From assembly GCF_012939955.1 (NCBI RefSeq), contig NZ_SPMY01000017.1, forward strand, positions 62,001 through 126,000: a stretch of 64,000 nucleotides of DNA, in the 5' to 3' direction. Positions within the stretch are counted from its first letter, which is position 1. Every line of letters begins with the position of its first letter. Position numbers and translations under genes: made by a program. This DNA comes from Candidatus Accumulibacter phosphatis. Its GTDB lineage: Bacteria > Pseudomonadota > Gammaproteobacteria > Burkholderiales > Rhodocyclaceae. This document shows, in pieces, positions 8,827-22,130 of the stretch. The notes beneath the pieces were generated by a model. The model was given only the letters and a program-made list of their open reading frames with translations, was not told the DNA's origin and made no database searches.

Positions 8827-9057
8827 GTGACCATTGGCAAACTGAAATTCGAGGCGGCTCTTGCCGAACTTGAACAGCTAGTCCAGGACATGGAGGGAGG
8901 CCGCCTGCCACTCGAGGAGTCACTGGCGGCATATCGCCGTGGCAGCGAACTATTGACGCACTGCCAACAGCAGCTCAGCAACGCCGAAGCGCAAATCCAG
9001 GTGCTTGAAAACGGCGCGCTGCGCGCTTTCGAGCCCACTGGCGGCGAAGCCAAGTGA
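8827..9057 (+). CDS. xseB: Exodeoxyribonuclease VII small subunit
   Basis: About 76 residues. The core is diagnostic: KFEAALAELEQLVQDMEGG then LPLEESLAAYRRGSELLTHC, the two helices of XseB. With XseA it forms the single-strand-specific exonuclease VII. The start is uncertain: I use GTG at 8827, which leaves a ten-residue leader. An ATG at 8771 opens another frame (MPRPNSEKAVDAPH) that resembles an XseB N-terminus but stops just before the core, so a small frameshift here is possible. It overlaps ispA by 4 bases, the usual xseB-ispA-dxs order. Confidence 0.88.
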   Translation: MTIGKLKFEAALAELEQLVQDMEGGRLPLEESLAAYRRGSELLTHCQQQLSNAEAQIQVLENGALRAFEPTGGEAK

Positions 9058-9983
9058 GCGTGCCGACAGCACTTGCCCCTGCACCAGCGCCAGGGACCCT
9101 AGCCTTCCCGGACTGGATGCGTCGCGTCCAGGTACAGGTCGAAGCGGCCATCGCCGGCAACTTGCCGCCTGCTGAAGCGATTCCGGCTCGCCTGCACCGG
9201 GCGATGCGCTATGCCAGCCTGAATGGTGGCAAACGGATAAGACCGCTGCTCGTTTACGCGGCCGGCGAACTGACAGCGGCCCCGGCGGAACGGCTGCAAG
9301 TGGTGGCCAGCGCAGTCGAGCTGATCCACAGCTATTCGCTGGTCCACGACGACCTGCCGTCAATGGATAACGACGTGCTGCGACGGGGCCGGCCGACCTG
9401 CCACGTGGAGTTCGATGAAGCGACGGCCTTGCTGGTTGGTGACAGCCTGCAGGCGCTGGCCTTCGAACTGCTGGCGCGCAAGGATTTCGGCGAGCCGGGC
9501 CGGCAACTGGAAATGCTGCGCCTGCTAGCCCGCGCCAGCGGCTCGTGTGGCATGGCGGGCGGCCAGTCGATTGACCTCGAAGCGGTCGGCAAGAGCCTCA
9601 ACCAGCCTGAGCTTGAACTGATGCACGCGCTCAAGACCGGTGCCTTGATCCGCGCGGCAGTGCTGCTCGGCGCCCTTTGCGGTGCCGCCTTGAGCGTCGA
9701 CGAAAGCACGTCGCTCGACCGCTTCGCCAAACGTGCCGGCCTGCTTTTTCAGGTCGTCGACGACATCCTCGATTGCACGGCCAGTACCGCGACCCTCGGC
9801 AAGACAGCCGGCAAGGATGCGGCCGCCGAAAAGCCGACCTACGTCAGCCTGATGGGCCTCGAACGCGCCCGCGAGTTTGCCGACGATCTGAGAAAACAGG
9901 CGCTCGAAGCGCTCACACCTTTCGGCGCACGCCGCCAGCGCCTGCTCGAACTCACCGACTTCATTACCCAGCGCAAATTCTAG
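9054..9983 (+). CDS. ispA: Farnesyl diphosphate synthase (geranyltranstransferase)
   Basis: 309 residues from a GTG overlapping the xseB stop (GTGA). It contains the first Asp-rich motif ([10 protein letters not shown]), the second (DDILD), and the [12 protein letters not shown] substrate-binding segment of trans-prenyltransferases. It condenses IPP with DMAPP and GPP to farnesyl diphosphate for quinone and undecaprenyl lipid synthesis. It sits directly before dxs, the first committed enzyme of the pathway that supplies its substrates. Confidence 0.95.
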   Translation: MSVPTALAPAPAPGTLAFPDWMRRVQVQVEAAIAGNLPPAEAIPARLHRAMRYASLNGGKRIRPLLVYAAGELTAAPAERLQVVASAVELIHSYSLVHDDLPSMDNDVLRRGRPTCHVEFDEATALLVGDSLQALAFELLARKDFGEPGRQLEMLRLLARASGSCGMAGGQSIDLEAVGKSLNQPELELMHALKTGALIRAAVLLGALCGAALSVDESTSLDRFAKRAGLLFQVVDDILDCTASTATLGKTAGKDAAAEKPTYVSLMGLERAREFADDLRKQALEALTPFGARRQRLLELTDFITQRKF

Positions 9984-10039
9984 GCGCCGCTTCCGCTCAC
10001 CGCCACCAGCGAGCGCTTCTGCAGGACCCAAACGAGACT

Positions 10040-11932
10040 ATGACCCTTTACCCTCTGCTCGACACCATCAGCGATCCGGCGCAAGTGCGCAAGCTCGACC
10101 GCCGCCAGTTACCACAACTGGCTGACGAGTTGCGTGCCTTTCTGGTCGACTCGGTTTCCCGGACCGGTGGTCACCTCTCGTCGAACCTCGGCACGGTTGA
10201 GCTAACGGTCGCCCTGCATTATGTCTTCGATACGCCGCACGACCGCCTGGTGTGGGACGTCGGCCACCAGACCTATGCGCACAAGACGCTCAGCGGCCGC
10301 CGCGAGGGCATGGCCAAGCTGCGCATGCACGGCGGCATCTCGGGCTTTCCGAAACGCGGCGAAAGCCCGTACGACACTTTCGGCGTCGGTCACTCGTCGA
10401 CATCGATCTCGGCGGCCCTGGGTATGGCGCTGGCCGCCAAGATCAAGCACGAAACCCGCAAAGTGGTGGCCATCATCGGCGATGGCGCGATGTCGGCTGG
10501 GCAGGCCTTTGAAGCCCTCAACAATGCCGGCGTCGCCGACGCCGACATGCTCGTCGTTCTCAACGATAACGACATGTCGATCTCACCGCCGGTGGGAGCG
10601 CTCAACCGCTACCTGGCACGACTCTTTTCCGGTAACACCTTCAACGCCGCGCGCAAGGCAGGCGAGAAGATTCTCGACTTTTCGCCGTCCTTGCTCGAAT
10701 TCGCCAAGCGCGCCGAGGAGCACGTCAAGGGCATGCTGACCCCGGGGACACTGTTCGAGGAACTCGGCCTCAACTACATTGGCCCGATCGACGGCCACGA
10801 TCTCGAATCGCTGGTACCGACGCTGCTCAACCTGAAGAACCTCAAGGGTCCGCAGTTCCTGCACGTGATCACCAAGAAGGGCCAGGGTTACAAACTGGCC
10901 GAGGTCGATCCGATCCTCTACCACGGGGTCTCGAAATTCAAGCCGGAAGTCGGTATCGCCGGCGGCAAACCGGGCGCAAAACCGAGCTACACGCAGGTTT
11001 TTGGCGACTGGCTGTGCGACATGGCGGCCGCGGATCCGAGACTGGTCGGAATCACGCCGGCGATGCGCGAAGGCTCCGGCCTGCTGCGCTTCAGCGAATG
11101 TTACCCGGATCGCTATTACGATGTCGGCATCGCCGAGCAGCACGCCGTCACCTTTGCCGCCGGCCTGGCCTGCGAAGGCATGCGGCCGGTGCTGGCGATC
11201 TACTCTACCTTCCTGCAGCGTGGCTACGATCAGCTGATACACGACGTGGCTTTGCAAAACCTGCCGGTAGTCTTCGCGCTCGACCGTGGCGGCCTGGTTG
11301 GTGCCGACGGCCCGACACACCACGGTGCCTTCGATATTTCCTTCCTGACCTGCATCCCGAACATGGTGCTGATGACGCCGACCGACGAAGACGAGTGCCG
11401 CAAGATGCTGACCACCGCCTATCAGCTGGACGGACCGAGCGCCGTGCGCTACCCGCGGGGCAGCGGCACCGGCGCGCCGATCGACAAGACGCTGCTCGGT
11501 TTGCCGCTCGGCAAAGGTGAAATTCGCCGCCGGGGGGCCGAGGTCGCGCTGCTCGCTTTCGGCAGCATGCTGACGCCGGCGCTCGAAGCGGCTGAAGAAC
11601 TCAACGCCACGGTAGCCAATATGCGCTTCGTCAAACCGATCGACCGCGAGTTGGTCCTCGCCCTGGCAGCAGAACATTCCCTGCTGGTCAGTGTCGAAGA
11701 GAATGCCTTGATCGGTGGTGCCGGTTCCGAGGTCGCGCGCGTCCTCGAGGAAGTTGCCGGCACCACGCGATTCTTGCGCCTGGGAATTCCCGACCGCTTC
11801 ATCGATCATGGCGACCAGGCGCTACTGCTGGCCGAGATCGGCCTCGACCGCGACGGAATCGTCGCCGCAGTGCGCGCCCGGCAAGGCTGCAGCGCGGGCG
11901 AGCCCGAGGAAATCGTTGCGGGCAGCATATAG
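10040..11932 (+). CDS. dxs: 1-deoxy-D-xylulose-5-phosphate synthase
   Basis: 630 residues from the ATG at 10040; a longer in-frame opening upstream lies over ispA in another frame and was discarded. Thiamine diphosphate motif [18 protein letters not shown], the HLSSNLG and [10 protein letters not shown] segments, transketolase central domain [13 protein letters not shown], and the C-terminal transketolase domain are all present. It condenses pyruvate and glyceraldehyde-3-phosphate to DXP, feeding the MEP isoprenoid pathway as well as thiamine and pyridoxal synthesis. It follows ispA by 56 bases and probably shares its transcript. Confidence 0.97.
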   Translation: MTLYPLLDTISDPAQVRKLDRRQLPQLADELRAFLVDSVSRTGGHLSSNLGTVELTVALHYVFDTPHDRLVWDVGHQTYAHKTLSGRREGMAKLRMHGGISGFPKRGESPYDTFGVGHSSTSISAALGMALAAKIKHETRKVVAIIGDGAMSAGQAFEALNNAGVADADMLVVLNDNDMSISPPVGALNRYLARLFSGNTFNAARKAGEKILDFSPSLLEFAKRAEEHVKGMLTPGTLFEELGLNYIGPIDGHDLESLVPTLLNLKNLKGPQFLHVITKKGQGYKLAEVDPILYHGVSKFKPEVGIAGGKPGAKPSYTQVFGDWLCDMAAADPRLVGITPAMREGSGLLRFSECYPDRYYDVGIAEQHAVTFAAGLACEGMRPVLAIYSTFLQRGYDQLIHDVALQNLPVVFALDRGGLVGADGPTHHGAFDISFLTCIPNMVLMTPTDEDECRKMLTTAYQLDGPSAVRYPRGSGTGAPIDKTLLGLPLGKGEIRRRGAEVALLAFGSMLTPALEAAEELNATVANMRFVKPIDRELVLALAAEHSLLVSVEENALIGGAGSEVARVLEEVAGTTRFLRLGIPDRFIDHGDQALLLAEIGLDRDGIVAAVRARQGCSAGEPEEIVAGSI

Positions 11933-11952
11933 AACACCCATCAGGAGCAGTA

Positions 11953-12771
11953 ATGAACGCACCAGAAAACCCGCAACCGACCACGATGGTGGACGTCCAG
12001 GGCTCAGCCGATACCCGCCGCATCGCCATCAACAAGGTCGGCATCAAGGCGATACGACACCCGGTCAAGGTGCTCGACAAATCCGGCGGCGTACAGCACA
12101 CGATCGCCGTGTTCAACATGTACGTCAGCCTGCCGCACAACTTCAAAGGCACGCACATGTCGCGCTTCGTGGAAATCCTCAACAGCCACGAACGCGAGAT
12201 TTCCGTCGAGAACTTTCCCGCCATGCTGCGGGACATGGTGGACCGGCTTGAAGCCGAGACCGGGCACATCGAAATGAGCTTTCCGTATTTCATCAACAAG
12301 ACCGCACCGGTGTCGGGGGTGCAGAGCCTGATGGATTACGACGTCACCCTGATTGGCGAGATCGGCCGTGGCGGTATCGCGTCGACGATCAAGGTCGCCG
12401 TTCCGGTCACCAGCCTGTGCCCGTGTTCCAAGGAGATTTCCGAGCGCGGCGCGCACAATCAGCGCTCGCACGTGACCGTCACCGTCAGAATCAACGATCA
12501 CCTGTGGATCGAAGAACTGGTGCAATTCGTCGAAGGGCAGGCGTCCTGCGAACTCTACGGCCTGCTCAAGCGCCCTGACGAGAAATACGTCACCGAACGT
12601 GCCTACGACAATCCGAAGTTCGTCGAAGACATGGTGCGCGATGTGGCTGCGCGCCTCAACACCGAGCAGCGCATCGATGCCTATGTGGTCGAATCCGAGA
12701 ACTTCGAGTCGATCCACAATCATTCGGCGTACGCGCTGATCGAGAAGGACAAGCAGGCTGCGGCGTCCTGA
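11953..12771 (+). CDS. folE2: GTP cyclohydrolase FolE2 (GTP cyclohydrolase I type 2)
   Basis: 272 residues. Family landmarks are visible: [40 protein letters not shown] with the metal-binding Cys, and [13 protein letters not shown] near the C-terminus. It converts GTP to 7,8-dihydroneopterin triphosphate, the first step of folate synthesis. FolE2 can work with metals other than zinc, which is why it often backs up or replaces FolE. It follows dxs closely with AGGAG upstream of the ATG, and a strong hairpin terminator follows the stop. Confidence 0.96.
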   Translation: MNAPENPQPTTMVDVQGSADTRRIAINKVGIKAIRHPVKVLDKSGGVQHTIAVFNMYVSLPHNFKGTHMSRFVEILNSHEREISVENFPAMLRDMVDRLEAETGHIEMSFPYFINKTAPVSGVQSLMDYDVTLIGEIGRGGIASTIKVAVPVTSLCPCSKEISERGAHNQRSHVTVTVRINDHLWIEELVQFVEGQASCELYGLLKRPDEKYVTERAYDNPKFVEDMVRDVAARLNTEQRIDAYVVESENFESIHNHSAYALIEKDKQAAAS

Positions 12772-12803
12772 ACCACTGACCCGCGACCCGGGCGACCCGG
12801 AAA

Positions 12804-12840
12804 GAAAAGTGGCGAAGTCTCCCGACTTCGCCACTTTTTC
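12804..12840. terminator. Bidirectional rho-independent terminator
   Basis: A near-perfect inverted repeat (GAAAAGTGGCGAAGTC, a short CCC-type loop, and its complement) is flanked by A-rich sequence on the left and T-rich on the right. It sits between the converging folE2 and rplS genes and can terminate both. Confidence 0.88.
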
Positions 12841-12863
12841 GTTTACCGCGCCAGCGCCGCGGT

Positions 12864-13229
12864 TCAGCGTTGCTTGCGGACCAGCTTTTCCTTGATCCGC
12901 GCCGACTTGCCCGAACGCTGGCGCAGGTAGTACAGCTTGGCACGACGGACGTCGCCACGACGCTTGACCTCGATCGCCGCGACCAGCGGCGAATAGGTCT
13001 GGAAGGTACGCTCGACGCCCTCGCCCGACGAAACCTTGCGCACGATGAAGCTGGAGTTGAGACCGCGATTGCGCTTGGCAATCACGACGCCTTCATAGGC
13101 CTGCAAACGCTCGCGCGTTCCTTCCCGCACCTTGACCTGGACAACGACGGTGTCGCCCGGGGCGAAGGCGGGAATGACCTTGCCCAGACGGGCAATTTCT
13201 TCTTGTTCAAGCTGCTCGATCAGATTCAT
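12864..13229 (-). CDS. rplS: 50S ribosomal protein L19
   Basis: 121 residues from the ATG at 13229-13227 ([13 protein letters not shown]). Typical L19 sequence: [48 protein letters not shown] and a basic C-terminus. L19 lies at the 30S-50S interface. It closes the rpsP-rimM-trmD-rplS operon. In the sequence as given, the frame is open upstream into trmD, which creates a false TrmD-L19 fusion; this comes from a frameshift inside trmD. Confidence 0.97.
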   Translation of the reverse strand: MNLIEQLEQEEIARLGKVIPAFAPGDTVVVQVKVREGTRERLQAYEGVVIAKRNRGLNSSFIVRKVSSGEGVERTFQTYSPLVAAIEVKRRGDVRRAKLYYLRQRSGKSARIKEKLVRKQR

Positions 13230-13252
13230 ATTCTTGACTCCATGTATGCGAA

Positions 13253-14036
13253 CTACGCATTCTTGTCCTGACCGCATTGCTCCTGAAACTGCACCAGGAG
13301 TTGCGTTTCCGTTTTCGACAATGAACGCCCCGCCAACAACTCGGGACGCCGCTGCCACGTTCGACCCAGCGCCTGCTGCAAACGCCAGCGTCGTATTTCC
13401 TCGTGATGACCGGACAAAAAGAACATCCGGCACCCGCCGCCCGTTGTACTCCTCGGGCCGCGTATAGTGCGGGCAATCCAGCAAGCCCGCGACAAACGAA
13501 TCCTGTTGTGCCGATTCGGCGTCATTCAGCACGCCCGGCAACTGCCTGACGACGGCATCGATCAGCGCCATCGCCGGAATTTCGCCACCCGAAAGGACGA
13601 AATCGCCAATAGAAATCTCTTCGTCGACGCCGGCATCGATCAGCCGCTCGTCGATCCCTTCGTAACGCCCGCACACTAGAACCAGCGCTTCCTTGCCCTG
13701 TGCCAGCTCGATCACCCGCTGGTGCGTCAGCAACGAGCCCTGCGGCGAGAGACAGATGACGCGGCTGGCCGCCAAGCCAGCGGCCAGCTGTCGTGCCTTG
13801 GCCGCAGTGATCGCCGCCGCCAGCGGCGGCGCCATCATCACCATTCCCGGGCCACCGCCGTAGGGCCGGTCATCGACGGTGCGATGCCGGTCGACGGTGA
13901 AATCACGCGGATTCCACAGCTGCAGAGTCCAGCGCCCGGCTTCCAGCGCCCGACGGGTCACCCCCGAATGGCTCACTGCGGCAAACATTTCGGGAAACAA
14001 GCTCAGCACATCAACGACAAACGCGTTCTCGCGCAC
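13253..14036 (-). CDS. trmD: tRNA (guanine-N1)-methyltransferase, frameshifted
   Basis: The N-terminal part ([57 protein letters not shown]) and the C-terminal part ([19 protein letters not shown], ending CGQDKNA) are in different frames. Removing one base from the A5 run at 13416-13420 (T5 on the coding strand) joins them into a normal 260-residue TrmD. TrmD makes m1G37 in tRNAs and is essential in most bacteria, so a real knockout is unlikely. I use the GTG at 14036 because AGAAGG lies 7 bases upstream; a GTG 6 bases earlier is possible. It belongs to the ribosomal operon. Confidence 0.93.
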
Positions 14037-14064
14037 GGGCACGCCTTCTGGCGAAGTCACCAAG

Positions 14065-14673
14065 TCACCAGTCGAGTTCCCAAGCCACGCGAACACGCGC
14101 CTGCGCCAGCTCAACTTCCAGCACCACAGCGGCGACAAAGGGCAGCAGTCGCTCGGCGTCCTGGCCATCGCCGACGCGCAAAACCGCGCTGGCCGGCGTT
14201 TCGATCAGACCGAGAATCCTGCCCAGCGACTGGCCATGCGTATTGACGACCTCAAGGCCGATCAGATCGGCCCAGTAGTATTCGTCAGCTGCGGTCGGCG
14301 GCAAGGCCTGGTGCGGAACACCAACCAGCAACCCGGCGGCCGCCTCGGCAGCAGACCGATCGGCAACACACTCGAGCTGCGCCAGCAGCATGTCGTTACG
14401 CAGATCGCACTTGATCAGCCGCGTCGGACGCCACAATTCGGCCGCTTCACCCTCGCGGCCCAGCCACCATTGCGGCAGTCGCGCCCAAGCCAGCGGATCA
14501 TCGGCAAACGGATACACGCGCACCACGCCCTGCAAGCCGTGCGGACCAGCGATCTTGCCGAGGACAACGATTTCGCCGCTGACCTGGCCACCTTCGCAGC
14601 CTTCACCATCAGCCGGCGGAACGTCGAGTCCCGCGCCAGCGCCAGTCCCTGCAGACAGCGAACCGGCAGGCAA
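14065..14673 (-). CDS. rimM: 16S rRNA processing protein RimM
   Basis: 202 residues. The RimM N-terminal domain ([20 protein letters not shown]) and the PRC-barrel domain ([21 protein letters not shown]) are clear. A Gly/Ala-rich extension of about 30 residues precedes the domain, so translation may begin at an internal codon. RimM binds S19 and helps mature the 30S head. It sits 3 bases after rpsP and about 28 bases before trmD. Confidence 0.92.
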   Translation of the reverse strand: MPAGSLSAGTGAGAGLDVPPADGEGCEGGQVSGEIVVLGKIAGPHGLQGVVRVYPFADDPLAWARLPQWWLGREGEAAELWRPTRLIKCDLRNDMLLAQLECVADRSAAEAAAGLLVGVPHQALPPTAADEYYWADLIGLEVVNTHGQSLGRILGLIETPASAVLRVGDGQDAERLLPFVAAVVLEVELAQARVRVAWELDW

Positions 14674-14676
14674 AGC

Positions 14677-14931
14677 TCAGGCTGCTAGCTTGGCGGCCGA
14701 CTGCTTGACCAGGCGGGCACAGGTCATCGACAGTTGTGCTCCCTGCCCCTGCCAGTAGCTGATGCGGTCGGTGGCGATGCGCAGGCTCTCTTCCTTCTCC
14801 GAGGCCAGCGGATTGTAGAAGCCGACGCGCTCGATAAAGCGACCATCGCGGCGTTGGCGTGAATCAGCAACCACCATATTGTAGAAGGGGCGCTTCTTGG
14901 AGCCCCCACGAGCGAGACGAATGACAACCAT
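14677..14931 (-). CDS. rpsP: 30S ribosomal protein S16
   Basis: 84 residues beginning [18 protein letters not shown] with [20 protein letters not shown], the S16 signature. First gene of the rpsP-rimM-trmD-rplS operon, with GGAAGAG upstream of the ATG and a promoter about 35 bases upstream. Confidence 0.97.
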   Translation of the reverse strand: MVVIRLARGGSKKRPFYNMVVADSRQRRDGRFIERVGFYNPLASEKEESLRIATDRISYWQGQGAQLSMTCARLVKQSAAKLAA

Positions 14932-14964
14932 GATCAGCTCTTCCGAAATCAGAAAAAGAGGCGG

Positions 14965-14990
14965 ATTATAGCAAAAAAGCGCCCTTTCAA
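14965..14990 (-). promoter_or_regulatory. Probable promoter of the rpsP operon
   Basis: On the minus strand a perfect TATAAT (14970-14965) preceded by TGC gives an extended -10 box. A TTGAAA (14990-14985) lies upstream, but its 14-base spacing is short for a -35 element, so the extended -10 may dominate. It sits about 35 bases before the rpsP start codon. Confidence 0.55.
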
Positions 14991-15234
14991 CATGATCTTG
15001 CTGCACCCTGACTCGACGTCCGCTGGCGAGCGCGGGAGGACAGGAACGCACACGCTTGCCGCTGGCCAGCAGTTGAAACTTGCAGGTTATAATCAAAAGG
15101 GCGAAGGTCGACAGCCAAGATGTTGATTCTGTAATTTCTGGTCGACCGAGCCGTAGTTGCCCATGCGCCGAAAGAGACCAGCTACCAGTCCAACCGACGG
15201 CGTGACGACGCAAACTTGTTTGGCAGGTGGCCAG

Positions 15235-17457
<2,223 letters not shown>

Positions 17458-17458
<1 letters not shown>

Positions 17459-17826
17459 TGATCCGCGCCCTCTACCTGACGGCATGCAGCAGCCTGATTG
17501 CGCTGATTTTCCTGTGCCTCGCCTGGGAGTTACGTCTGGCACCGGTCCTGCCTGGCGGCTCGTGGCTGGCGCTGAAGTGCCTGCCGCTGCTGGCGCCCTT
17601 GTTCGGCATCCTCAACGGCCGCCGCTACTCGTACCAGTGGGCGAGCATGCTGATTCTGCTCTACTTTACCGAGGGCATCGTGCGCGCCACCACCGAGACG
17701 GGGACAGGACAGGCGCTGGCCATTGCCGAAACCATCCTCGCGTTGACCTTCTTCTGCGCCAGCGTCGCCTACGCCAGGCTCACTCGCCCATCAGCGCATC
17801 AATCAGACGCGTCGGCGCGTCCGTAG
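17458..17826 (+). CDS. DUF2069 family membrane protein
   Basis: 122 residues with about four hydrophobic helices (near residues 8-25, 40-50, 58-75 and 88-105). The motif GRRYSYQWASMLILLYFTEGI identifies DUF2069, a small inner-membrane family found next to wrbA in many Beta- and Gammaproteobacteria. Function is unknown; coupling to a quinone reductase suggests a membrane redox or quinone link, which is inference. Confidence 0.85.
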
Positions 17827-17858
17827 CCTTTGCTCTCTCCGTCAAGTCGCGGCGGAGA

Positions 17859-19398
17859 TCAAACGTCCGCCTGCGGGTCGACGCGATCGGGAATCTGCAG
17901 CTTGTTCAAAGCGTTGAGATACGCTTTCGCTGACGCAATGACGATATCGGTATCCGCACCATTGCCGTTCACGATACGACTGCCTTTCCCGAGGCGCACG
18001 GTCACTTCGCCCTGCGCGTCAGTGCCGGTGGTGATCGCATTGACAGAGTAAAGCAACAACTGTGCGCCGCTGCTGGCAACCGACTCGATCGCCTTGAAAG
18101 TCGCGTCGACCGGCCCGCTACCGATCCCCGCCGCTTTTTTTCTCCGCGCCATCGACGCTCAGCGTCACATTCGCAGCCGGCGTTTCACCAGTTTCCGAGC
18201 AGACGCGCGAATAAACCAGCTTGTAGTACTCGCCCTCCTGCGTGAGTTCCTCGTCGGACACCAGTGCCTGCAGGTCTTCGTCAAAAATCTCGTGCTTCTT
18301 GTCCGCCAGTTCCTTGAAACGGGCGAACGCGGCATTCAGCGCCTCTTCGCTATCGAACACGATAGCCAGAGCCGCCAAACGCGACTTGAAGGCGTTGCGT
18401 CCCGAGTGCTTGCCCAGGACCAACTTGTTCTGTGCCCAACCAACGTCCTCGGCGCGCATGATCTCGTAGGTTTCACGGTGTTTGAGGACGCCGTCCTGAT
18501 GAATCCCGGACTCGTGCGCAAAGGCGTTGGCCCCAACGACAGCCTTGTTGGGCTGCACCGGATAGCCGGTGATCTGCGACACCAGCTTGGACGCCGGGAC
18601 AATCTGGGTGGTGTCGATACGCGTCTGCACGGGGAAAAGGTCGCTGCGCGTTCTGACCGCCATCACCACCTCTTCGAGCGAGGCATTACCGGCACGTTCG
18701 CCAAGGCCGTTGATCGTGCATTCGACCTGGCGGGCGCCAGCGAGTACCGCCGACAGCGAATTGGCCACCGCCATTCCCAGGTCGTTGTGGCAGTGCGTAG
18801 ACCACACCACCTGCTCGGCACCTGGCACCCGTTTGATCAGCGTACGCATCAGTTCGCCCCACACCGACGGAACGCTGTAGCCAACCGTATCGGGAACGTT
18901 GATCGTCCGCGCGCCGGCTTTGATCACTTCCTCGAAAACCCGGCACAGGAAGTCAACATCGGAGCGCACCGCGTCTTCCGCCGAAAACTCGACGTCATCG
19001 GTATATTCACGCGCCCAATGCACCGCGCGCACAGCCGACTCGACCACCTGGTCGGGCGTCATGCGCAGCTTCTTCTCCATATGGATCGGGCTGGTCGCGA
19101 TGAACGTATGAATACGGCCGCTCACCGCCGGCTTGATGGCTTCGCCCGCGCGACGAATGTCGTTCTCGTTGGAACGTGCCAGGGAGCACACCGTGGACTC
19201 CCTGATGATCGTAGCAATCGACTTGATGGCGTCGAAGTCGCCGGGCGAGGCGGCGGCAAACCCCGCCTCGATCACATCGACCTGCATGCGCTCGAGCTGC
19301 CGTGCCACGCGCAGCTTTTCTTCCTTGGTCATCGACGCGCCCGGGCTCTGTTCGCCGTCGCGCAAGGTGGTATCGAAAATTACCAGGTGATCTTTCAT
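17859..19398 (-). CDS. leuA: 2-isopropylmalate synthase, frameshifted
   Basis: The N-terminal 420 residues ([20 protein letters not shown], the metal-binding [39 protein letters not shown]) end at a stop soon after the T7 run at 18135-18141. Removing one base continues into [15 protein letters not shown] and the C-terminal leucine-sensing domain, ending at 17859. The repaired protein is 512 residues, normal for LeuA. It condenses 2-oxoisovalerate with acetyl-CoA, starting leucine synthesis; the last domain is the feedback site. It is downstream of pssA and the ilv genes on the same strand. Confidence 0.95.
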
Positions 19399-19439
19399 GT
19401 CCCGACTCCGAAGGTGAGGATGTCAATGCACGCTGTGGG

Positions 19440-19607
19440 TGCCCTACGTTAATGTGAAAGTCGCGCAAGCGACTCACGAAACTCCCTTCTCCCTTGCGGG
19501 AGAAGGGGCAGGGGAAGAGGGAAACGGTCATGACTTTCATGATTTGGGGTGTCTCCACGTGTCATGACCGTTAACGTAAAAGTAGCGTACGCGACTTTTT
19601 ACGTTAA
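19440..19607. repeat. Cluster of palindromic repeats between pssA and leuA
   Basis: Four inverted repeats lie in tandem. First, an imperfect palindrome at about 19454-19477 (GTGAAAGTCGC / GCGACTCAC). Second, a hairpin at 19484-19507 (CCCTTCTCCC TTGC GGGAGAAGGG). Third, an inverted pair CGGTCATGAC (19525-19534) and GTCATGACCG (19561-19570). Fourth, a palindrome at 19571-19607 (TTAACGTAAAAGT ... ACTTTTTACGTTAA). The first closely matches a copy at 24085-24121. This is a REP/BIME-like arrangement. It could stabilise or terminate transcripts between leuA and pssA. Confidence 0.8.
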
Positions 19608-20381
19608 GCGATTGGTGGCGGCGGCGGTGATGATGCCTTGTGCCGAAATCGGCGGCTTAGCGCGAGGACATAACCGGAGAGGGCATAGGCCACGAAAAAG
19701 GCCAAACAGGGCGACCGGCGTGTCGTAGGACACAAAGGCGAAGCCAAGGGCAATGGCGACGATGAAAATGAAGGGCACGCTGCGCCTCAGATTGACGTCT
19801 TTGAAGCTGTAAAACTGGACGTTGGTGACCATCGAGATACCGGCAAAAATAACCAGCGAGCAGGCGCCCCAGCGCACGTCAGCTGCGGCAACATCCTTGT
19901 CGATCATCACCCACAGGAAAGCCGTCACCAGTGCCGCAGCCGCCGGACTCGGCAGGCCCTGGAAGTAACGCTTGTCAATGACTTCCAGCGTGGTATTGAA
20001 GCGCGCCAGGCGCAGGGCCGCACCGGCACAATAGATGAAGGCTGCAATCCAGCCGAGTCGCCCAAGGTCTTTAAGTGCCCAGGCGTAGCTGACCAGAGCC
20101 GGCGCGACGCCAAAGGAAACCATATCCGACAGCGAATCGTACTCGGCACCGAAAGCGCTCTGGGTACGCGTCATTCGCGCCACTCGCCCATCGAGGCCGT
20201 CGAGGACCATGGCCACGAAGATCGCCACGGCCGCCGCCTCGAAGCCGCCCTTCATCGCCTGGACAATGGCAAAGAAGCCGCAAAACAGCGCCGCGGTGGT
20301 AAACAGGTTCGGCAACAGGTAGATCCCTCGGCGCCGCAACTCCGGGTTGAAGAGGGTCTTGCGAGGTTTTATTTCTGGCAT
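19604..20381 (-). CDS. pssA: CDP-diacylglycerol-serine O-phosphatidyltransferase, frameshifted near the end
   Basis: Contains the CDP-alcohol phosphotransferase signature DGLDGRVARMTRTQSAFGAEYDSLSD and several membrane helices. It makes phosphatidylserine, the precursor of phosphatidylethanolamine. As given, the frame after GLF becomes Arg/Pro-rich. Dropping one base of the A5 run at 19695-19699 restores VAYALSGYVLALS, a last helix, and a stop at 19606-19604, giving 258 residues. The restored stop lies inside a palindromic repeat. Position next to ilvC and leuA is the common betaproteobacterial arrangement. Confidence 0.93.
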
Positions 20382-20580
20382 TGCGCTGTTGTCGTTTGGC
20401 CGCGGACTCAGGCCGGTTCAGAGCGAAGGAAAGCCGGGAAAGCAGCTACCCCGACTGAAATCCGATACAGAGAGGGACAAGTCATGAGTGAATCAAAGTC
20501 TCGGTCTTCTTGCCCGTCGGTCGAGCGACCGTGGTCACCCCACCGCCAGGCAAGTGACTGGTGGCTGGTGGCTGCGCCGA

Positions 20581-22118
<1,538 letters not shown>

Positions 22119-22130
22119 CTTGTCTTTCCC

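Noticed and set aside
12864-14168. A TrmD-L19 fusion protein
   Set aside because: The true TrmD C-terminus is in the neighbouring frame and one base removed from an A5 run restores both genes.
20382-20580. A terminator between ilvC and pssA
   Set aside because: Small inverted repeats (CGGTC GAGC GACCG) exist but no T run follows on the minus strand.
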